From positions 1-38,145 of the forward strand of contig CAMVLT010000035.1 of assembly GCA_947168395.1 (NCBI GenBank): a DNA stretch of 38,145 nt. Direction: 5' to 3'. Of this stretch, positions 8,445 through 15,902 are shown piece after piece. The notes beneath the pieces were generated by a model. That model was not told the origin of the DNA, searched no databases, and saw nothing but the letters and a program-made list of their open reading frames with translations. The stretch is from an uncultured Prevotellaceae bacterium (lineage in GTDB: Bacteria > Bacteroidota > Bacteroidia > Bacteroidales > Bacteroidaceae). Position 1 is the first letter of the stretch, and every line of letters begins with the position of its first letter. Position numbers and translations under genes: made by a program.

Positions 8445-9232
8445 TACTCCATTACTCCATCGCCGACGTGGCACCCTACATCAACTGGATTTACTTCTTC
8501 CATGCCTGGGGCTCGAACCAGATGCCCCAGCAGGACAGGGCGCAGTTGCAGCATGAGGCCGAGGAACGGCTCGACCGCTATTCCCAGACCTACCGCACCC
8601 ACGCCGTTTTCCTGCTGTTCGATGCCCATGGCGAGGACGACGACATCGTCGTTGGCGATGCCCGGATACCTTGTCTGCGACAGCAGCAGCCAGGGAGCGA
8701 CTACCTCTGTCTGGCCGATTTCGTCAGTCCTGCCAACGACCATGTGGGTGTGTTTGCCACCACGGTGGATGCGGGACTTGAAACCGACTTCGCGGACGAC
8801 CCCTACGAGAAGATGATGATGCAGCTGCTGGCCGACCGGCTCGCCGAGGCCACTGCCGAGCGCCTGCACGAGCAAGTGAGGAAGCGGTACTGGGGCTACG
8901 CTCCCGACGAGCAGCTCAGCATCCCCGACATGCTGTGCGAGCACTGGCAGGGCATACGTCCTGCCGTAGGCTACCCCTCGCTGCCCGACACCAGCCTGAA
9001 CTTCGTTATCGACCGCCTTATTGGTATGCAGCAGATAGGCATCCGCCTCACCGAGAGCGGAGCCATGAAACCCCACGCCAGCGTCAGCGGACTGATGATG
9101 GCTCACCCCGAAGCCCGCTACTTCACCGTCGGCATGATAGGCGACGACCAGTTGGCCGACTATGCCCGTCGACGCGGAGTGCCCGTCGGTCTGATGCGTA
9201 AATTCTTACAAGCAAACCTATGGAAACAATAG
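8441..9232 (+). CDS. stand-alone MetH activation-domain protein
   Basis: This 263-aa protein matches the C-terminal activation domain of cobalamin-dependent methionine synthase, which binds S-adenosylmethionine during reductive reactivation of the cofactor. Supporting segments are YWGYAPDEQLS, GIRPAVGYPSLPD and HASVSGLMMAHPEARYF. The last ones correspond to the SAM-binding RPxxGYPSxPD motif and the conserved tail. The rest of MetH is absent here, so this is either the separate activation subunit of a split MetH encoded elsewhere or a related SAM-binding protein. The ATG at 8441 overlaps the pyrC stop (ATGA), and the next gene overlaps its 3' end. Confidence 0.85.
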   Translation: MILHYSIADVAPYINWIYFFHAWGSNQMPQQDRAQLQHEAEERLDRYSQTYRTHAVFLLFDAHGEDDDIVVGDARIPCLRQQQPGSDYLCLADFVSPANDHVGVFATTVDAGLETDFADDPYEKMMMQLLADRLAEATAERLHEQVRKRYWGYAPDEQLSIPDMLCEHWQGIRPAVGYPSLPDTSLNFVIDRLIGMQQIGIRLTESGAMKPHASVSGLMMAHPEARYFTVGMIGDDQLADYARRRGVPVGLMRKFLQANLWKQ

Positions 9233-10203
9233 ATATTCAAATGACTCTCTTCGACCCCGACACCTACCTGTGGTTTATGGTTGCTGCCATGACGGCTGTC
9301 AGCCTGTTGCTGCTGTTCGTGGGGCGGCATACCCGTCGCCGTTGGCTGCGCTGGCTTTGTCTCATGCTGGCATTGGCGGGGTGGGGTGTATTCTTTTACG
9401 GAACGTTTCTCGGCATCCGCGGCCTCGAGGTCAGGCAGGTGGAGTTTGTCTCTGCCGACCTGCCCGAAGCTTTCGACGGCTACCGCATTGTGCAGTTCAG
9501 CGACGTTCATACCGGCTCCTACAACGGATGGCGTAAACCACTGCTCCGCGAGGTCGTTGACAGCATCAACTCCCAGAAAGCCGACCTCATCGTGTTCACT
9601 GGCGACATACAGAACAAGGTGCCCGACGAAATCATAGCTTATGGCCGGCCGCTGCGTCACCTCCGGGCCAAGGACGGCATTTGTTCCGTCAGGGGCAACC
9701 ACGACTACGCCGCCTATTCCGGCCGTGACGACTTCAACAAGACCGTCGACATAGGCCGCACGTACAGCGAGCAGATAGAAATGGGGTGGCACCTGCTCAA
9801 CAACAGCCACTACCGCATCCGCCGTGACTCCGCCGCCATCTACATCGCAGGCATGGAGAACGACGGCGAGGGACGCTTCCCGCAGTTGGGCGACATACGG
9901 TCGGCACTCAGCGGACTCAACCGCCAGTCGTTCGTCATCATGCTCGAGCACGACCCCACATCGTGGCGTCGGAGGATTCTGCCGCACTCCCATTGCCAGC
10001 TGACCCTCAGCGGACACACCCACGGAGGGCAGTTCTCGTTGTTCGGACTGTCGCCCGTCATGGTAAACTACAGCGAGTCTGCCGGCATGTACTACGCTGG
10101 CGACCGTGCCTTGTACGTCTCGACCGGTGTAGGCGGCGTTGTCCCCTTCCGTGTCGGCGTGAAGCCCGAAATCGTAGTAATTACACTTAAAAAGAAGAAA
10201 TGA
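9220..10203 (+). CDS. membrane-anchored metallophosphoesterase
   Basis: This encodes 327 aa. Two N-terminal membrane helices (about residues 17-34 and 45-66) precede a calcineurin-like phosphoesterase domain with all core motifs: FSDVHTG, FTGDIQ, RGNHDYA and LSGHTHGG, which bind the two-metal centre. Similar membrane phosphoesterases act on lipid or nucleotide phosphate esters at the membrane; the substrate here is unknown. An alternative start at 9241 (MTLFDPD) would avoid the 13-nt overlap with the previous gene. The stop overlaps the following start (ATGA), pointing to coupling with a phospholipid-synthesis gene. Confidence 0.85.
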   Translation: METIDIQMTLFDPDTYLWFMVAAMTAVSLLLLFVGRHTRRRWLRWLCLMLALAGWGVFFYGTFLGIRGLEVRQVEFVSADLPEAFDGYRIVQFSDVHTGSYNGWRKPLLREVVDSINSQKADLIVFTGDIQNKVPDEIIAYGRPLRHLRAKDGICSVRGNHDYAAYSGRDDFNKTVDIGRTYSEQIEMGWHLLNNSHYRIRRDSAAIYIAGMENDGEGRFPQLGDIRSALSGLNRQSFVIMLEHDPTSWRRRILPHSHCQLTLSGHTHGGQFSLFGLSPVMVNYSESAGMYYAGDRALYVSTGVGGVVPFRVGVKPEIVVITLKKKK

Positions 10204-10958
10204 AATACCTGTACCGTCTCTATCAGCTCCTTGTGGGCATCCCCGTGATTGTAGTCGCCACCATCATCACCGCCATTGAAGTAGGCGTAGGCTGTGCCAT
10301 CGGCAATGGCCACTTTTGGGGCTACTATCCTGGCCACTGGTGGGGGAAAGTCATACTGCGTATTCTCCTCATTCCCGTCACTGTCGAAGGGCGCGAGAAT
10401 TTGGAACGCGACCAGTCTTACGTCTTCGTCGCCAATCATCAGGGAGCTTTCGACATCTTCCTCATCTACGGCTACCTGAACCGCAACTTCAAGTGGATGA
10501 TGAAGTACCAGATTAACAAGATACCCTTCGTAGGCTTCGCCTGCCGCAAGTCCCACCAGATTATGGTCGACAAGCGTGGCGTGAGCAAAATCAAGAAGAC
10601 CTACGAAGATGCGCGCCGCATATTGGAGCAGGGCTACAGTGTCACCGTGTTTCCCGAGGGGGCACGCTCGTTCACCGGCCACATGGGGCAGTTCCGCAAG
10701 GGAGCCTTTGCGCTGGCCGACGAGCTGCAGCTGCCCGTGGTGCCGCTGACCATCAATGGCTCGTTCAACATCCTGCCACGGATGCGCGACTGGCACTTCA
10801 TCGACTGGCATCCCCTAAGCCTCACCATTCACCAGGCTATCTACCCCGTCGGCAAGGGTCCCGACAACGTCAGTGCCACCATGCGCCAGGCATACGACAG
10901 CGTCATGTCGGGCTTGGTGCCCGAGTATCAGGGATACGTTGAGAACCCCGATCAGTGA
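10200..10958 (+). CDS. plsC: 1-acyl-sn-glycerol-3-phosphate acyltransferase
   Basis: This 252-aa membrane enzyme belongs to the PlsC family, which acylates lysophosphatidic acid to phosphatidic acid. An N-terminal membrane helix (about residues 11-35) is followed by the catalytic HX4D motif in NHQGAFD, a basic substrate motif, and the FPEGARS motif; the third block VVPLTING is also present. The family also contains acyltransferases for other lipids, so the exact acceptor is not proven. It is the last gene of the operon. Its stop is followed at once by heptad repeats, and no hairpin terminator is seen. Confidence 0.88.
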   Translation: MKYLYRLYQLLVGIPVIVVATIITAIEVGVGCAIGNGHFWGYYPGHWWGKVILRILLIPVTVEGRENLERDQSYVFVANHQGAFDIFLIYGYLNRNFKWMMKYQINKIPFVGFACRKSHQIMVDKRGVSKIKKTYEDARRILEQGYSVTVFPEGARSFTGHMGQFRKGAFALADELQLPVVPLTINGSFNILPRMRDWHFIDWHPLSLTIHQAIYPVGKGPDNVSATMRQAYDSVMSGLVPEYQGYVENPDQ

Positions 10959-10965
10959 TTTTGAT

Positions 10966-10993
10966 TTGAGATTTGAGGTTTGAGGTTTGAGAT
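10966..10993 (+). repeat. heptad array, TTGAGRT type
   Basis: Four tandem 7-nt units (TTGAGAT, TTGAGGT, TTGAGGT, TTGAGAT), with a degenerate unit before them, start directly after the plsC stop. They abut a second heptad array of different sequence. Confidence 0.85.
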
Positions 10994-10995
10994 TT

Positions 10996-11093
10996 CAACG
11001 TTCAATGTTCAACGTTCAATGTTCAACGTTCAATGTTCAACGTTCAACGTTCAACGTTCAATGTTCAACGTTCAATGTTCAACGTTCAATGTT
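10996..11093 (+). repeat. 14-unit heptad array, CAAYGTT
   Basis: Fourteen perfect units of CAACGTT or CAATGTT, often alternating, span 98 nt between the convergent plsC and glycosyltransferase genes. On the plus strand every frame is open. On the minus strand the array contains TGA, and it supplies the stop codon and the last residues (Asn-Ile-Glu-Arg) of the glycosyltransferase. Confidence 0.97.
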
Positions 11094-11828
11094 CGGATAC
11101 TTTCGCGTCCAGCCGTCCCACCGCAGGCGCATCACCCCGAAGAACGCCTCACCGAAAATGCCACCCGACATTTTCGACGTGCCCTCGCGGCGGTTGACAA
11201 ATATCACCGGCACCTCCTTTATCTTGAACCCTATCTTGTAGGCCGTGAACTTCATCTCAATCTGGAAGCCATAGCCCTTGAAGCGAATCTTGTCAAGCTC
11301 GATGGTAGCCAGCACGCGGCGCTTGTAGCACTTGAAGCCCGCCGTCGTGTCGTGTACCTTGAAGCCCGTGACCAGTCGCACGTACTTTGAGGCGAAGTAC
11401 GACATCAGCACGCGCCCTATGGGCCAGTTCACCACGTTCACACCGCTGACGTAGCGGCTGCCGATGGCCAGGTCGTAACCCTCGTCGTGGCAGGCGGCAT
11501 AGAGCCGTGGCAGGTCGTTGGGGTCGTGACTGAAGTCGGCGTCCATTTCGAAGATGTAGCCGTAGTCGCGCTCCAGTGCCCACTTGAAGCCCGTAATGTA
11601 GGCCGTTCCCAACCCCAGCTTGCCGCTGCGCTCCACCAGGAACAGACGGTCGCCGAACTCGTCCTTCATCAGCCGTTTCACTATCTGGGCGGTACCGTCG
11701 GGGGAACCGTCGTCAATCACTAATATGTGGAAACACTTCTCCAGGCCAAACACCGCCCGGATAATCTTCTCCATGTTTTCCTTCTCGTTGTAAGTAGGAA
11801 TGATGACAATACTGTCGCTTTCGTGCAT
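11079..11828 (-). CDS. polyprenol-phosphate mannosyltransferase-like GT2
   Basis: This 249-aa GT-A glycosyltransferase resembles dolichol-phosphate mannose synthase (DPM1), which loads a sugar from a nucleotide donor onto a polyprenyl phosphate at the inner membrane. Key segments are VIIPTYNEKENM, VIDDGSPDGT, the metal-binding MDADFSHDP (DxD type) and GSRYVSG. There is no C-terminal GtrA-like membrane domain. The last four residues and the stop codon come from the CAAYGTT heptad array, so the 3' end of the gene has been rewritten by repeats. Sugar specificity cannot be read from the sequence. Confidence 0.88.
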   Translation of the reverse strand: MHESDSIVIIPTYNEKENMEKIIRAVFGLEKCFHILVIDDGSPDGTAQIVKRLMKDEFGDRLFLVERSGKLGLGTAYITGFKWALERDYGYIFEMDADFSHDPNDLPRLYAACHDEGYDLAIGSRYVSGVNVVNWPIGRVLMSYFASKYVRLVTGFKVHDTTAGFKCYKRRVLATIELDKIRFKGYGFQIEMKFTAYKIGFKIKEVPVIFVNRREGTSKMSGGIFGEAFFGVMRLRWDGWTRKYPNIER

Positions 11829-11845
11829 AGCTGTGAATTTTCGTG

Positions 11846-11853
11846 CAAAGGTA
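11846..11853 (-). promoter_or_regulatory. -7 box of the glycosyltransferase gene
   Basis: On the minus strand this reads TACCTTTG, 17 nt before the start codon. Its expected -33 position falls in the heptad array shared with the divergent mfd promoter. Confidence 0.55.
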
Positions 11854-11859
11854 TAAAAT

Positions 11860-11891
11860 AATTGCGAATTACGAATTACGAATTACGAATT
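11860..11891 (+). repeat. heptad array, AATTACG type, between divergent promoters
   Basis: One AATTGCG and three AATTACG units plus a partial AATT occupy 32 nt between the -7 boxes of the divergent glycosyltransferase and mfd promoters. They cover the expected -33 region of mfd. Confidence 0.9.
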
Positions 11892-11897
11892 ATTTTG

Positions 11898-11905
11898 TAT
11901 CTTTG
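11898..11905 (+). promoter_or_regulatory. -7 box of mfd
   Basis: TATCTTTG lies 12 nt before the mfd start codon. No TTTG is found 19-22 nt upstream; that position is heptad-array sequence. Confidence 0.55.
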
Positions 11906-11917
11906 CACCGTTTTAGC

Positions 11918-14900
11918 ATGAATATACAAGAATTAAGTAAGCATTACGCCAAGCGGCCGCAGGTGGCGGCGTTGGCGAAGGCCGTGAAAGAAGGGAAACA
12001 GAACGTTTTCCTCGAAGGCTTGTTGGCCTCCAGCGCCCCCTTGCTGTTCAGCAGTCTGGCGCAGCAGTGTTCACCCGTTATCTTCTTTATCCTGCAGGAT
12101 GCTGAGGAGGCCGGTTATTTCTACCACGACCTGACGCAGCTGATGGGGACGGAGCGTGTGCTCTTCTTCCCGTCGAGTTACCGTCGCTCGGTGAAGTACG
12201 CCCAGCGCGACCCGGCCAACGAGATACTGCGGACGGAAGCACTGACCGGGTTAAGTGAAAAGTTAAGAGTGAATTCACTTTACATAGTTTCCTACCCCGA
12301 GGCCGTTGCCGAGATGGTGGTGTCGAAGCAGCAGCTCGACAGTCGCACCTTGGTGCTGGAAGTGGGGCAGGAGGTGAGCACCGCCACCATCGAGCAGACG
12401 CTGCAGGACTTCGGCTTCCGCGAGGTGGACTATGTCTACGAGCCTGGCCAGTATGCCCTTCGTGGCAGTATCCTCGACGTGTTCAGCTTCAGCTGCGAGT
12501 ATCCTTACCGTATCGACTTCTTTGGCGACGAGATTGACTCTATCCGCACCTTCGAGGTGGAAGACCAGCTATCGAAGGAGCGCCGCCAGCAGGTGGAGAT
12601 TGTGCCCGATTTGGCAGGACTGGCCGAGAACAAAGACTCGCTGTTCAAGTTCCTGCCTGCTGAGACCATCCTCGCCGTCAAGGACTACGACTTTGTGGCC
12701 GATGCCGTCGACCGCACCTTCCAGGAAGGTTTCTCGAGGCAGGCCATCACCGAGCGTATAGAAAGGCTACGGGTAGGCGAACACAGTTCGGGAATGCAGG
12801 CTGCCACCGAGCTGGAGCAGCACGACATTGAGCAGCAGCTGCGCCGCGAGTGCCAGCTCATAACCGGCGTACAGTTCAGGAACGAGAGTGCCGCCTTCCC
12901 CCGCATCGAGTTCGGCCACCGTTCCTCGCGTTCGTCTTCGTCGGTCATCCGTTTCAACATCACACCGCAGCCCCTGTTCCACAAGAACTTCGACCTGCTG
13001 GCCAAGACCCTTACCGACTACCAACTGAAGGGCTACAACATCTTTATTCTGGCCGACAGCCAGAAGCAGCAGGAGCGACTGAAGGAAATATTAAGGGAAA
13101 GCCCCCTCCAACCTCCCCCCACTGGGGGAGGCTCTCAACGCCGGACTCCCCCTCCAGCGGGAGGGGGGCTGGGGGAGGCTTTCATTCCTGTGGACAAGAC
13201 CCTACACGAAGGCTTCATCGACAACGATGCCCGTGCCTGCCTGCTGACCGACCACCAGATATTCGACCGTTTCCACAAGTACAACCTCAAGAGCGACAAG
13301 GCGCGTACCGGTAAGGTGGCGCTGACGCTGAAGGAAATCCAGCAGTTCGAAATCGGCGACTATGTCGTCCACGTCGACCACGGCATCGGCCGCTTCGGCG
13401 GACTGGTCAGAATGCCTATAACCTCCCCCCAAGGGGGAATGGAGGGAGGCTTTCAGGAAATGATCAAGATTACCTACCAGCGCGGCGACGCCATCTACGT
13501 CTCCATACACTCGCTCTACAAGGTGTCGAAGTACAAGTCGCAGGACGGCGGCGAGGCTCCCCGACTGTCGACCCTCGGCACGGGCCAGTGGGAACGGCTG
13601 AAGGAGCGTACCAAGAAGCACATCAAGGACATTGCCCGCGACCTCATCAAACTCTACGCCCGCCGCCGCCGCGAGAAGGGCTTTGCCTTCAGCCACGACT
13701 CGTACCTGCAGCACGAGCTGGAGGCCTCGTTCCTCTACGAGGACACACCCGACCAGCTGAAGGCTACGCAGGACGTGAAGGCCGACATGGAGCGGCCCCA
13801 GCCGATGGACCGCCTGGTATGCGGCGATGTGGGCTTTGGCAAAACCGAGGTGGCCGTGCGTGCTGCCTTCAAGGCTGCCTGCGACGGCAAGCAGGTGGCC
13901 GTCATGGTACCTACCACCGTGCTGGCCTACCAGCACTTCCACACTTTCTCCTCGCGCCTGAAGGACATGCCCGTCCGGGTGGACTACCTTACCCGTGCCC
14001 GTTCTACGAAGCAGACCACCGCCCTGCTGAAGGACTTAGAGGAGGGAAAGATAGATATCTTAGTAGGTACGCACAAGCTCATCGGCAAGACGGTGAAGTT
14101 CCACGACCTCGGACTGCTCATCATCGACGAGGAGCAGAAGTTCGGCGTGGCCACCAAGGAGAAGCTGCGTCAGATGAAGTCGAACGTCGACACGCTCACC
14201 ATGTCGGCAACACCCATCCCGCGTACCCTGCAGTTCTCGCTCGTCGGTGCCCGCGACCTGAGCGTCATTCAGACGCCGCCCCCCAACCGCTACCCCATCC
14301 AGACTGAGATTCACACCTTCGGAGCCGAAATCATTGCCGACGCCATCAACTTCGAGATGTCGCGCAACGGTCAGGTCTACTTCGTCAACAACCGCATCTC
14401 GGACCTGACCCACATAGCTGAGATGATTCACAAGTACGTGCCCGATGCCCGTGTGGCCATCGGCCACGGACAGATGAAGCCCGAGGAGCTGGAGCAGATT
14501 ATCCTCGACTTCTCCAACTACGACTACGATGTGCTGCTCTCGACCACCATCGTCGAGAACGGCATCGACATACCCAACGCCAACACCATCATCATCAATG
14601 CTGCCCACAACTTCGGACTCTCCGACCTGCACCAGATGCGCGGCAGGGTAGGGCGTGGCAACCGCAAGGCCTTCTGCTACCTGCTGGCACCGCCCTTGGC
14701 CGCCCTGCCCGTCGACAGCCGCCGCCGACTCGAAGCCCTCGAAAACTTCAGCGACCTCGGCTCGGGCATCAACATCGCCATGCAGGACCTCGACATCCGA
14801 GGTGCCGGCAACCTGCTCGGCTCCGAGCAGAGCGGCTTCATCAGCGACCTCGGCTACGAGACCTACCAGAAAATCCTGAACGAGGCGATGGCGGAACTGA

Positions 14901-15460
14901 GAAACGAGGAACCCACCCCCGACCAAACGGGAGGGGAGGCTGGTCGCTCTCAAAAGCAGCCAACGTTCAACGTTCAACGTTCAACGTTCAATGGAGACTG
15001 GGTAGCCGACTGCACCATCGAGTCCGACCTCGAGATGTACTTCCCCGACCAGTACGTGCCCTCCGACTCCGAGCGTATGCTGCTATACAGGGAACTCGAC
15101 AACATGCGCAACGACCAGGAGCTGGAAGCCTACCGCACGCGACTCATCGACCGCTTCGGCAATATTCCCGACGTGGCTGCCGAGCTCATACGCGTGGTTC
15201 CCCTGCGTCACCTCGGCAAGCAGTTCGGGTGCGAGAAAATCATGTTGAAACAGGGCCGTATGTTCCTTTATTTCGTCAGCAACTCCAATAGTCCCTACTA
15301 CCAGAGCGAGGCTTTCGGCCAGGTGCTCGACTACATCGCCCGCAACGCCCGCCGTTGCAACCTGCGCGAGCAGAACGGCAAGCGTTCCATGACCATCGCC
15401 GATGTCCCCACCGTCGATGCCGCCCTCCGCGTCATGCAGGAGATTTCACAAAAAGGGTGA
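11918..15460 (+). CDS. mfd: transcription-repair coupling factor
   Basis: This 1180-aa translocase removes stalled RNA polymerase and recruits UvrA. The order is UvrB-like N-terminal modules, the RNA-polymerase interaction domain around YVVHVDHGIGRFGGL, helicase motifs GDVGFGKTEVA, LLIIDEEQKFG and RGRVGRGNRKAF, and the C-terminal TRCF domain. The start at 11918 follows a -7 box; the upstream in-frame start at 11843 would translate the heptad array and the promoter. The gene carries several in-frame repeat insertions: GC-rich palindromes near residues 394-422 and 501-512, and GC-rich plus heptad sequence near 997-1026. They appear to lie in loops or linkers, so activity may be retained. The total seems about 50 aa longer than I would expect for Bacteroidales Mfd. 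Confidence 0.93.
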   Translation: MNIQELSKHYAKRPQVAALAKAVKEGKQNVFLEGLLASSAPLLFSSLAQQCSPVIFFILQDAEEAGYFYHDLTQLMGTERVLFFPSSYRRSVKYAQRDPANEILRTEALTGLSEKLRVNSLYIVSYPEAVAEMVVSKQQLDSRTLVLEVGQEVSTATIEQTLQDFGFREVDYVYEPGQYALRGSILDVFSFSCEYPYRIDFFGDEIDSIRTFEVEDQLSKERRQQVEIVPDLAGLAENKDSLFKFLPAETILAVKDYDFVADAVDRTFQEGFSRQAITERIERLRVGEHSSGMQAATELEQHDIEQQLRRECQLITGVQFRNESAAFPRIEFGHRSSRSSSSVIRFNITPQPLFHKNFDLLAKTLTDYQLKGYNIFILADSQKQQERLKEILRESPLQPPPTGGGSQRRTPPPAGGGLGEAFIPVDKTLHEGFIDNDARACLLTDHQIFDRFHKYNLKSDKARTGKVALTLKEIQQFEIGDYVVHVDHGIGRFGGLVRMPITSPQGGMEGGFQEMIKITYQRGDAIYVSIHSLYKVSKYKSQDGGEAPRLSTLGTGQWERLKERTKKHIKDIARDLIKLYARRRREKGFAFSHDSYLQHELEASFLYEDTPDQLKATQDVKADMERPQPMDRLVCGDVGFGKTEVAVRAAFKAACDGKQVAVMVPTTVLAYQHFHTFSSRLKDMPVRVDYLTRARSTKQTTALLKDLEEGKIDILVGTHKLIGKTVKFHDLGLLIIDEEQKFGVATKEKLRQMKSNVDTLTMSATPIPRTLQFSLVGARDLSVIQTPPPNRYPIQTEIHTFGAEIIADAINFEMSRNGQVYFVNNRISDLTHIAEMIHKYVPDARVAIGHGQMKPEELEQIILDFSNYDYDVLLSTTIVENGIDIPNANTIIINAAHNFGLSDLHQMRGRVGRGNRKAFCYLLAPPLAALPVDSRRRLEALENFSDLGSGINIAMQDLDIRGAGNLLGSEQSGFISDLGYETYQKILNEAMAELRNEEPTPDQTGGEAGRSQKQPTFNVQRSTFNGDWVADCTIESDLEMYFPDQYVPSDSERMLLYRELDNMRNDQELEAYRTRLIDRFGNIPDVAAELIRVVPLRHLGKQFGCEKIMLKQGRMFLYFVSNSNSPYYQSEAFGQVLDYIARNARRCNLREQNGKRSMTIADVPTVDAALRVMQEISQKG
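12253..12280 (+). repeat. possible heptad remnant in mfd
   Basis: Units AAGTGAA, AAGTTAA and GAGTGAA in 7-nt register, then TTCACTT, form an AT-rich patch in the GC-rich gene, encoding about SEKLRVNSL. It is weaker than the other arrays and may be ordinary coding sequence. Confidence 0.45.
13097..13183 (+). repeat. GC-rich palindromic element translated within mfd
   Basis: Outer arms at 13097-13120 and 13163-13183 are imperfect inverted copies (GAAAGCC and GGCTTTC at the tips). Between them are two 8-bp hairpins: CCTCCCCC at 13112-13119 with 13124-13131, and CCCCCTCC at 13148-13155 with 13160-13167. The element is read in frame and adds a Pro/Gly-rich segment with PPPTGGG and PPPAGGG just before the conserved VDKTLHEGF. 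Confidence 0.8.
13421..13453 (+). repeat. second GC-rich palindrome in mfd
   Basis: CCCCC (13426-13430) and GGGGG (13433-13437) are nested in a CCTCCC (13422-13427) / GGGAGG (13444-13449) alternative pairing. Its residues (TSPQGGMEGGF) lengthen a loop inside the RNA-polymerase interaction domain, before EMIKITYQ. Confidence 0.65.
14908..14995 (+). repeat. GC-rich segment plus CAACGTT heptad array in mfd
   Basis: A GC-rich, partly inverted segment (about 14908-14945) is followed by four CAACGTT units and one CAATGGA (14961-14995). The array is read in frame as FNVQRSTFNG. It falls in the linker between the helicase core and the C-terminal domain. Confidence 0.85.
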
Positions 15461-15500
15461 CTGCCGCATTGCCGCAAAACCTTTATGGTTACTGATTGTA

Positions 15501-15703
15501 AAATATGTTTACATTCAGAATCCTTCTAAAGCTCTCCCAAACTTTGCTCCGGGCAAACTCTGGGTTTGGGTAGGGTAAACTGGGAGTTTAAGTAGGGTAA
15601 ACTCCGACTTTACCCTACCTAAACTCCAAAGCCCGTTTTTAGGGCGTTTCGGGGCCGTTTCCGCAATTATTTGGTATTATGAAAATTATTGACAAGGCAA
15701 CAA
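15501..15703 (+). repeat. structured interspersed element, copy 1
   Basis: This aligns without gaps to 36267-36469 (constant offset 20,766). An 18-pair stem with one mismatch is formed by GGAGTTTA (15583-15590) plus 15592-15601, pairing with 15609-15618 plus TAAACTCC (15620-15627). A second copy of the 5' arm (15564-15580) could instead pair with 15608-15624, giving mutually exclusive hairpins. GCCC/GGGC around 15631-15644 forms a further small hairpin. It could be an RNA, a MITE-like element or a regulatory leader. Confidence 0.7.
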
Positions 15704-15902
15704 GCCTGTCCGAATTGTCGAAGGTTGGTGCGGCTTGTCCGTCAATCTTGGTCTCTCATTACTTTACGAAGCCAAAAACAGCGCTAAGAGGTGAATGGTC
15801 GCCAAGTGGAGTCCAGCCGTCCTCGCGAACAAATCCCACAGAATCAATTGTCACGCTCATAGGTTTCAATTTCCTCACAGCGTCAACAGGTAGGTGTGGT
15901 GC
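15704..15902. other. gap between the structured element and the antiterminator gene
   Basis: No supported gene. On the minus strand the frame of the antiterminator continues after its stop for about 46 open codons (ending near 15764). On the plus strand a 75-codon frame from 15679 overlaps the element. Neither has recognisable homology by eye. Confidence 0.5.

Noticed and set aside
10980..11390. Plus-strand frame starting in the CAAYGTT array (FNVQRS-type repeats)
   Set aside because: The repeat peptide is a by-product of an array open in all frames; the rest is antisense to the glycosyltransferase gene.
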